Positions 58,535-64,000 of a stretch of 64,000 bases of DNA are shown here, piece by piece (positions within the stretch are counted from its first letter, which is position 1; every line of letters starts with the position of its first letter). Location of the stretch: contig NZ_QDAE01000002.1 of assembly GCF_003075455.1 (NCBI RefSeq), forward strand, positions 1-64,000, written 5' to 3'. The DNA is from Arthrobacter sp. Bz4. GTDB taxonomy: Bacteria; Actinomycetota; Actinomycetes; Actinomycetales; Micrococcaceae. Both the position numbers and the translations under genes were made by a program. Under the pieces are notes generated by a model. The model was not told the DNA's origin, made no database searches, and was given only the letters and a program-made list of their open reading frames with translations.

Positions 58535-59494
58535 TCAGACCCTGATGTCCTCTGACTGGAAGAGGGCGCTCACCGATTCTCCGGTGTGGATACGGCGGAT
58601 CGCTTCGGCGAAGGCGTTGGCCACCGAAATGACTTTCAGTTTCGGATGAGCCTTGTCTTCCCCGATGGGAACGGTGTCGGTGCAGAGCACCTCAATGACG
58701 TCGTCGCGCTCGGCGATCCGCTCGACGGCTCCGTTGGAGAAGATGCCATGGGTGCAGACCACCCGCGCCTTCCGTGCTCCCATTTTCGCCAGGTGATCCA
58801 GCAACTCCAGAACGGTGCTGCCGTTGGCGATCTCGTCGTCAAGCACCACGATGTCTTTGTCTCTGACGTCGCCGATGATGGAGGTGATTCGGACTTGGTC
58901 ATTCTCAAACCGTTCCTTGGCCCCGGCGGCGACCGGCGTGCCCAGCAGTCGGGAGAACGCGGTCGCGGCCTTCGCGTTGCCCAGATCAGGAGACACCACG
59001 ATGGCGTTACTCAGGTCCAGGTCCTTGAAATGGGCGGCGAGTTCCCGCAGGGCGTGCAGCTGATCCACGGGAACGCCGAAGAACGCCTGCACCTGCGGCG
59101 CGTGCAGGGTCATGGTGAGGACCCGGGATGCGCCAGCGGTGGTGAGAAGATCCGCCACCAGCTTGCCGCCGATGGAGATGCGCGGTGCGTCCTTCTTGTC
59201 GGAACGCGCGTACGAATAGTGTGGCATCACGGCCGTGATGCGTCCCGCGGAGGCCCCGCGGGCGGCGTCGATCATCATGAGCAGCTCCATCAGGTTCTCC
59301 TGCACTGGCTTGACCAGCGGCTGCACAATGAATACGTCCCGTTCACGGCAGTTTTCCAGCAACTGCACTTCCAGGCAGTCGTTCGCGAAGCGCTGCAGCC
59401 GTGACGGGAGCAGCGGCACACCCAGGTGCCCGCAGATCTCCTCGGCGAATCCCCCACTTGCTTGTCCACTGAAAACGGCGATCTCTTTGATCAA
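58535..59494 (-). CDS. Ribose-phosphate pyrophosphokinase-like protein, divergent
   Basis: A 319-residue class I-type PRPP synthetase relative that would make phosphoribosyl pyrophosphate from ribose 5-phosphate and ATP. Family features include FANDCLEVQLLENCRERDVFIVQPL, YSYARSDKKDAPRISIGGKLVADLL (flexible-loop region), LHAPQVQAFFGVPVDQL and VVSPDLGNAKAATAF. The PRPP-binding motif reads VVLDDEIANGSTV, against the usual VxVDDMIDTxGT. The arginine loop also differs from the common RQDRK. Its main gene copy is presumably elsewhere, beside glmU. The TTG at 59494 is used, preceded by GGAAAGG. It may have a specialised role or weaker activity. Confidence 0.85.
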   Translation of the reverse strand: MIKEIAVFSGQASGGFAEEICGHLGVPLLPSRLQRFANDCLEVQLLENCRERDVFIVQPLVKPVQENLMELLMMIDAARGASAGRITAVMPHYSYARSDKKDAPRISIGGKLVADLLTTAGASRVLTMTLHAPQVQAFFGVPVDQLHALRELAAHFKDLDLSNAIVVSPDLGNAKAATAFSRLLGTPVAAGAKERFENDQVRITSIIGDVRDKDIVVLDDEIANGSTVLELLDHLAKMGARKARVVCTHGIFSNGAVERIAERDDVIEVLCTDTVPIGEDKAHPKLKVISVANAFAEAIRRIHTGESVSALFQSEDIRV

Positions 59495-59647
59495 CGGCTT
59501 ACCTTTCCACGGCAGTTGGTGGGGATGATGCTGTGGACACCATTGTCGTACAGATTGACCCGCGGCGGTTGCCGGTGAAGTAACGTTGGTGCCGGATCGG
59601 AGCCCTACCGAACCGACAATGACGTCTATTCACAGGAGAACCCAGCC

Positions 59648-61027
59648 ATGCCGACCTCCGGTCCCCCAGCAAAACAAAAAACATCAGCGGTGTCGGCTGC
59701 GATGCGTCCGATCAACTCGGTGGTTGAACGCTTCCTCCCCAGCGCGCTGGTGTTCGCCGTCGTACTCAGCCTCGTCGTCGCTGTCGCCGCGCTGATTTTC
59801 ACGGATGCGGGGCCGGTTGACGTCCTCAACGGGTGGGGCGACGGCCTGTCAGGGTTGCTCGCCTTTATGACCCAGATGGCTCTCATCCTGTTGCTCGGCC
59901 ACGCGCTGGCCCACACCGGGCCGGTCCGGAAACTGCTGGCCCGTCTCGGCGGGATCCCCCGAAGCCCGATGCAGGCCTATGTTTTCGTGTTCGTGGTTGC
60001 CGCCACGGCGTCGCTGATCACCTGGGGGCTGGGCCTCGTCGTCGGCGGCCTGCTCGCCAAAGAGGTTGCCGCGCAGGCCCGCGAGCGCGGCATGGCACTG
60101 CATTTCCCGATGCTGGTCGCAGCAGGGTTCTCCGGTTTCGTGGTGTGGCATATGGGCTACTCGGGGTCCGGCCCCTTGACCGCGGCGACCGAGGGTTCAT
60201 TCATCGCCGAGCAGCTCGGCACCACCATCCCCATCACCGAAACCACCTTCTCCTGGTGGAACATCACTGCCGCCATCGCCACGATTGTCCTGGTGAGCGC
60301 GGCCCTGGCACTGGTGTCTCCCCGCTCCGGGGACAGGATTTCCGAGCTGCAGGTCGACGCCCGGCACACCGATGACGTCGCGCTGAACGACGACGTCGTC
60401 ACCCCCGCCGACCGCATCGACGCCAGCCGTATCCTCACCACGTTGTTGGGCATGGCGCTGGTTGCCTACCTGGTGGTCCACTATGTGCAGGGCGGCACCG
60501 CCACCCTGGACATCGTCAATTGGACGTTCCTCGCCCTGCTATTCCTCCTGGTCCGCAGCCCCTTCGAGCTGATCGCGCTGACCAAGAACGCTGCGTCAAA
60601 CGTCGGCGAAATTCTTCTCCAGTTCCCTCTCTACGCCGGAATCATGGGCATCATGACGACGACGGGCCTCATCAACGTGGTTTCGGACGCGTTCGTGAGC
60701 ATCGCCAACCCCACCACGTTTGGTTTGTTCGCCCTGCTCTCCGCAGGGTTGGTGAACTTTTTCGTACCATCAGGTGGCGGACAGTTCGCGGTGCAGGCAC
60801 CGATCATGCTCGACGCAGCCGAACGGCTGGGCGTAGACCCCGCAGTAGCGATCATGGCCGTGTCCTACGGCGACCAGTGGACCAATATGATCCAGCCCTT
60901 CTGGGCCCTGCCGCTGCTGGCGATCGCTGGCCTGAAGATGCGCGACATCCTGGGCTACACCATGGTTACCCTGATCGTCTCAGGTGTGGTGTTCGCCGGG
61001 ATCCTGCTGATTGTGGGGGCAAGCTAG
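59648..61027 (+). CDS. Short-chain fatty acid transporter (AtoE family)
   Basis: A 459-residue permease of the AtoE/short-chain fatty acid transporter family. It has about 12 helices with LVFAVVLSLVVAVAALIF, SLITWGLGLVVGGLLAKEVA, GFSGFVVWHMGYSGSGPL and GQFAVQAPIMLDAAERLGVDPAVAIMAVSYGDQWTNMIQPFWALPLLAI, the last a strong family signature. It should take up acetate to butyrate-type acids. The start at 59648 has a GGAG-containing leader. It is divergent from the PRPP synthetase-like gene and its end overlaps the convergent GDSL hydrolase gene by four bases. Confidence 0.9.
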   Translation: MPTSGPPAKQKTSAVSAAMRPINSVVERFLPSALVFAVVLSLVVAVAALIFTDAGPVDVLNGWGDGLSGLLAFMTQMALILLLGHALAHTGPVRKLLARLGGIPRSPMQAYVFVFVVAATASLITWGLGLVVGGLLAKEVAAQARERGMALHFPMLVAAGFSGFVVWHMGYSGSGPLTAATEGSFIAEQLGTTIPITETTFSWWNITAAIATIVLVSAALALVSPRSGDRISELQVDARHTDDVALNDDVVTPADRIDASRILTTLLGMALVAYLVVHYVQGGTATLDIVNWTFLALLFLLVRSPFELIALTKNAASNVGEILLQFPLYAGIMGIMTTTGLINVVSDAFVSIANPTTFGLFALLSAGLVNFFVPSGGGQFAVQAPIMLDAAERLGVDPAVAIMAVSYGDQWTNMIQPFWALPLLAIAGLKMRDILGYTMVTLIVSGVVFAGILLIVGAS

Positions 61028-61863
61028 GGCACGCCGGGACCGCCCAGCACCGCAGGCAGGCCCTGGTCCTTCACGAGGCGGCGAAGCCCGCCTTTCGGTG
61101 GCACCACCACCGGGGTGGGCCAGCGCGGGGGCAGGTTGTCCCCGAGGGTGACCCGGCGGATCTTGCGCCCCGCCAATGGCAGCACCCAGTCGTGGATCCA
61201 TCGGCGCTGGGCGCGTTCCCACTCCCTGAATGTCCTTGGGACCGCTGGCTCCCAGTCCTTCAGTTTCACTGAGTGCTGCACCTCCAGGAGGTCCAGCACT
61301 CGGGTGGCCATGTATTTGTGGCCAGCCTTCGACATGTGCAGCCGATCCGGCCCCCACATGCGCCGGTCCTCATAGGCTTCGAAGCCCCAGTAATCCACCA
61401 GGTCCGCGCCGTACCGGTCCGCGATCTGGCGGACGCCGTCGTTATAGAGCTGGTGGCGCTTGCGCAGCAGCCGGAGCGCGGGGGACACATCGACGTCGTA
61501 CCCCGTGAACAGGAGCACCCTGGCCCCGGTCGCCGCCAACGGTGCCACCAGCTCCTCGTACGCCGTGAGGAGGAGCGGCACCGAGGTTCCGGCGTCGAGA
61601 ATGTCATTGCCTCCGGCGTAGAGGGTGATCAAGGTGGGGCGCAGTGCCAGCGCTGGTTCCAGTTGCTCGGCGGTGATGTGGCGCAGTCGTTTGCTGCGCA
61701 CCGCCAGGTTTGCGTATTCCCATCCCGGCTGGTCCTTCGCCAGCCGTTCGGCCACCCGGTCGGCCCAGCCGCGGACGCCGTTGGGCAGGTGTTTGCTCGG
61801 ATCCCCCACCCCCTCGGTGAAGGAATCGCCGAGCGCCACGTACCGCCGTGTGCGCTCGCTCAT
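61024..61863 (-). CDS. SGNH/GDSL hydrolase
   Basis: A 279-residue esterase/lipase-like enzyme. Block I is YVALGDSFTEGVGD with the nucleophile serine, block III is LYAGGNDIL, and block V is DRLHMSKAGH with the catalytic Asp and His. There is no signal peptide, so it acts in the cytoplasm. The C-terminal region (REWERAQRRWIHDWVLPLAGRKIRRVTLGDNLPP) is typical of actinobacterial members. Its substrate (carbohydrate or lipid ester) is unknown. It is followed upstream on the same strand by a mannosyltransferase, 30 bases apart. Confidence 0.9.
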   Translation of the reverse strand: MSERTRRYVALGDSFTEGVGDPSKHLPNGVRGWADRVAERLAKDQPGWEYANLAVRSKRLRHITAEQLEPALALRPTLITLYAGGNDILDAGTSVPLLLTAYEELVAPLAATGARVLLFTGYDVDVSPALRLLRKRHQLYNDGVRQIADRYGADLVDYWGFEAYEDRRMWGPDRLHMSKAGHKYMATRVLDLLEVQHSVKLKDWEPAVPRTFREWERAQRRWIHDWVLPLAGRKIRRVTLGDNLPPRWPTPVVVPPKGGLRRLVKDQGLPAVLGGPGVP

Positions 61864-61893
61864 ACCGCGGTGGCGGCTACACCGCCCTGTGCC

Positions 61894-63024
61894 TCAGAGA
61901 CGAAGCAGCGCATGTTCCTCCATGACCTCTTCATAGTGCTGGACCAACAGCTCGCAGAGCACCGGCCAGGTGCGGCCCTGCACGCTCGCGAAGGCGGCCT
62001 CCGCGAACGCCTGACGTTTCGCGTCATCCCCGATCAGGTCCATCACCTGGCCGCGCATCTGGTCCAGGTTGCCGGCCGTATAGAGCCAACCGGTACGGGA
62101 GATATCGACGAGGTCCAGGGGTCCGCCCCGGCCGGTGGCAACGACCGGCACGCCGGAGGCCATGGCCTCCTGGATGGTCTGGCAGAAGGTTTCGAGTTCG
62201 CCGGGGTGCACAAAGAGGTCAAGGCTGGCGACGGCTGCTGCCAGTTCCTCCCCACCGAGGAACCCCGTGAAGACCGCGTTCGGGAGGGCCTCCTCCAGGG
62301 CGCCCCGCAGGGGGCCATCGCCGATGATCACCAGTCGGGTGTTTTCGATATCAGCCAGGACCCGCAGATCCTCAACCTGCTTCTCGGCGGCGAGCCGGCC
62401 AACGTACCCGATCAGGCGTTCCCCTCCGGGGGCGAGCACCGACCGCAGTTTGTGGTCCCGCCGACCGGGGTGGAACCGTCGCGTATCGACCCCCCTCCGC
62501 CACAGATGCACCCGCGGAATACCGTGCCCGCGCAGCTGGTCGACAGCTGAGGTGGACGGCGCCAGGGTGCGGGCGGCGCCTGAGTGAATGTTCTCCACCC
62601 GCTGCCACGCCCAATTGGCGAGGAATGGGACACCGTAGCGGGCGGCGTAGCCGGGGACATCAGTCTGGTAGACGGCAACCACGGGAATGCCAAGCTGCTC
62701 GGCAGCACGCACCGCCCGCCACCCCAGCTCAAAGGGCGAAGCGAGGTGGATGATGTCCGGTGCGAAGTCCGCCAGAATATTGCGTACCCGGGTGACACCG
62801 CCCAGCGCCACCCGAACGCTCCCGTACCCGGCCAGGGGCACGGCGGGCAGCCGGTGGATGCGGACCGTCCGTCCACGGTTAGGCTCAGCCCCGCCGGCCC
62901 CGGAGGGGGCGATCACCAGCACCTCGTCGCCTCGCGCCGCGAAATGCTCGAGCATTTTCTGGACGGAATGGGTTACCCCGTTCACGGCGGGCAGGAATGT
63001 TTCAGCAACAATCACGATCCTCAC
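61894..63024 (-). CDS. GT4 glycosyltransferase, alpha-mannosyltransferase (MgtA/PimB-like)
   Basis: A 376-residue GT-B enzyme. The N-terminal acceptor half begins VIVAETFLPAVNGVTHSVQKMLEHF, the motif of GDP-mannose-dependent alpha-mannosyltransferases of actinobacteria (MgtA). The donor-binding half shows LIGYVGRLAAEKQVEDLRVL, VIIGDGPLRGALEEALPN, GFLGGEELAAAVASLDLFVHPGELETFCQTIQEAMASGVPVVA, where the two glutamates of the EX7E motif lie. It should add mannose to a glycolipid such as a phosphatidylinositol mannoside or to lipomannan-like lipids in the membrane. It is likely co-transcribed with the GDSL hydrolase. Confidence 0.9.
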   Translation of the reverse strand: MRIVIVAETFLPAVNGVTHSVQKMLEHFAARGDEVLVIAPSGAGGAEPNRGRTVRIHRLPAVPLAGYGSVRVALGGVTRVRNILADFAPDIIHLASPFELGWRAVRAAEQLGIPVVAVYQTDVPGYAARYGVPFLANWAWQRVENIHSGAARTLAPSTSAVDQLRGHGIPRVHLWRRGVDTRRFHPGRRDHKLRSVLAPGGERLIGYVGRLAAEKQVEDLRVLADIENTRLVIIGDGPLRGALEEALPNAVFTGFLGGEELAAAVASLDLFVHPGELETFCQTIQEAMASGVPVVATGRGGPLDLVDISRTGWLYTAGNLDQMRGQVMDLIGDDAKRQAFAEAAFASVQGRTWPVLCELLVQHYEEVMEEHALLRL

Positions 63025-63138
63025 ACCCCCACGGTGCCACCGCCGGATTGGTCAGAGGTGACGGGCGGGTGTCCCCGATCCGAAGGGTCGGTGAACAGCA
63101 GGCGACGACGACGACGGGTAGCGGCGGCCCGACCGACC

Positions 63139-63813
63139 CTACGGCCAGAGCAGGGCCCGTGACCAGCCGTCGCCGTCACTGGCATAGCGCAACCGCAGGT
63201 GCCGACGTTCGGGGTCGGCCTGCCAAAACTCGACGGTGTCCGGGACCACCGTGTAAACCGTCCAGGTGGCCGACCCGGGAGCGGCAGCTTCACCGTCGAG
63301 GGCGTCGAACCGATCCAGCTGGGCAGCGACGGCGGCGTCGAGTTCCTCCCGATCGCGCAGGCGGCTGCTCTGCTCACCGGCGAGCACCAGCGCTCGCGCC
63401 ACCGGGTGGCGGCGGCGGAAGTCGGCGTCGTTCTCCTCGACGCCCGCGGGGCGAACCTTGCCCCTGATGCGGATCTGACGGCCCATCGTGGGCCAGAACA
63501 GGGCCAGGGCGGCCGCCGGGGAACCCTGCAGTTGGCGGCCTTTGGGACTGTCGCTGCTGCTGGCGAAGGAAAACCCCTGCTCAGTCACGTCTTTCAGGAT
63601 CACCACTCTGGCGTCGGGGAGGCCGTCCCGATCCACCGTTGCAACGGTGACTGAATGCGGTGCCATCACCGCGGCATCGACAGCAGCCGCCAGCCATTCA
63701 TGGAAGAGGTGCACCGGCGAATCCGGCACGGCTGCAGGATCGAAGTGAGGCAGCTCATCGGGGAAGACCGCGACCCCGTGCACCAGGTCGCGCAGTGATT
63801 GGTGATCATTCAT
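63139..63813 (-). CDS. pdxH: Pyridoxamine/pyridoxine 5'-phosphate oxidase
   Basis: A 224-residue FMN enzyme that oxidises pyridoxamine or pyridoxine 5'-phosphate to PLP. Features are MVAPHSVTVATVDRDGLPDARVVILKDV (AVMAPHSVTVATVDRDGLPDARVVILKDV), FASSSDSPKGRQLQGSPAAALALFWPTMGRQIRIRGKVR (FMN-binding), and the C-terminal VEFWQADPERRHLRLRY, the true-PdxH signature. This distinguishes it from the two split-barrel proteins in the DosR-like module. The start is the ATG at 63813. A weak hairpin (AGGGTCGGT at 63084-63092 with ACCGACCCT at 63132-63140) overlaps its stop. Confidence 0.92.
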   Translation of the reverse strand: MNDHQSLRDLVHGVAVFPDELPHFDPAAVPDSPVHLFHEWLAAAVDAAVMAPHSVTVATVDRDGLPDARVVILKDVTEQGFSFASSSDSPKGRQLQGSPAAALALFWPTMGRQIRIRGKVRPAGVEENDADFRRRHPVARALVLAGEQSSRLRDREELDAAVAAQLDRFDALDGEAAAPGSATWTVYTVVPDTVEFWQADPERRHLRLRYASDGDGWSRALLWP

Positions 63814-63853
63814 CCCCTCAGCCTAGGCCCCGCCGTCGCGTTAGAGTCGACCA

Positions 63854-64000
63854 ATGACATCCGACAAGGACCATTTCGTTGGCGGCAGGGATTACACCCG
63901 CTGGACCACCCCGGTGGGACGGGTCACAGTGCGCTGGGTGCGTGCCCTGGCCCGCTGGGTCGGACCGCGCTGGGCCATGCTGCTGATCCTGGCGGTCGGC
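63854..64000 (+). CDS. Truncated gene at the right edge, membrane protein start
   Basis: An ATG at 63854 begins a frame that stays open to the window end (49 codons). The N-terminus is polar (MTSDKDHFVGGRDYTRW), followed by TTPVGRVTVRWVRALARW and the start of a hydrophobic segment (WAMLLILAVG). This looks like the cytoplasmic N-terminus and first helix of an integral membrane protein, but the family cannot be told from this fragment. It is divergent from pdxH. Confidence 0.6.
   Translation, partial: MTSDKDHFVGGRDYTRWTTPVGRVTVRWVRALARWVGPRWAMLLILAVG

Noticed and set aside
1-64000. CRISPR arrays, tRNA/rRNA genes, insertion sequences, prophage or defence islands
   Set aside because: No regularly spaced repeats, cloverleaf-like sequences, transposase or integrase motifs, or restriction/toxin domains were seen on either strand.

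Overview
The window reads as chromosomal DNA of a high-GC actinobacterium, most likely Micrococcaceae (Arthrobacter-like). The signs are high GC at third codon positions, many GTG starts, 1-4 base gene overlaps, a DosR/DosS-type two-component pair, a HemD-like nitrate regulator, a mycothiol-dependent (maleylpyruvate isomerase) family enzyme and an actinobacterial alpha-mannosyltransferase. I see no rRNA, tRNA, CRISPR array, transposase or phage genes. The genus is inferred from gene content, not measured.

Layout. 0-8 kb: a base-excision-repair-like HhH protein, a zinc alcohol dehydrogenase, a MOSC protein, a Fur-family regulator with a near-ideal operator and an apparently leaderless promoter, a small tandem-repeat protein, a frameshifted sodium:solute symporter with its 43-residue partner, a luciferase-like oxidoreductase and an SDR. 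8-23 kb: a coherent module resembling the mycobacterial DosR dormancy regulon. It holds a DosR-like regulator, a DosS-like GAF kinase with the haem-ligand histidine conserved, two PNPOx-fold proteins, four universal stress proteins, a zinc alcohol dehydrogenase, a P-type ATPase, an ArsR/SulP pair and a phosphoketolase. Five copies of a 14-bp motif (GGGTCTTNNGGCCC-like) sit at the promoters of these units, which is the most interesting signal in the window. 23-25.8 kb: a large FAD/Fe-S D-lactate-type dehydrogenase whose start codon lies in a 20-bp perfect palindrome.

25.9-37.4 kb: a complete nitrate assimilation locus: NarK transporter, NasC-type nitrate reductase, its flavoprotein electron donor, a HemD-winged-helix regulator (NnaR-like), siroheme methyltransferase (frameshifted), NirB, NirD (divergent from nirB) and a sirohydrochlorin chelatase. 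GlnR-like sites lie between nirB and nirD. 37.4-46 kb: a GntR regulator with an MFS exporter, then a more accessory stretch (ASCH protein, two GNATs, two membrane-anchored proteins of unknown function, a thermonuclease lipoprotein), a double-hotdog thioesterase, a DUF2892 protein and an ECF sigma factor fused to an anti-sigma-type zinc finger. 46-64 kb: mostly housekeeping metabolism: long-form GAPDH, an NmrA-like protein, an aldo/keto reductase, an OFA-type MFS transporter with a 34-residue partner, a methyltransferase, a STAS-like protein plus GGDEF-EAL pair, MalQ, acylphosphatase, a thioesterase, a divergent PRPP synthetase, a short-chain fatty acid transporter, a GDSL hydrolase, a mannosyltransferase, PdxH and a truncated gene at the right edge.

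How it fits together. The 8-23 kb genes look like a low-oxygen or redox-stress survival programme: gas/redox sensing, stress proteins, ion homeostasis and a carbon bypass through phosphoketolase. It lies beside a nitrate/nitrite assimilation locus with its own siroheme supply. Two genes (the symporter and the siroheme methyltransferase) carry single frameshifts that could be real mutations or sequencing errors.
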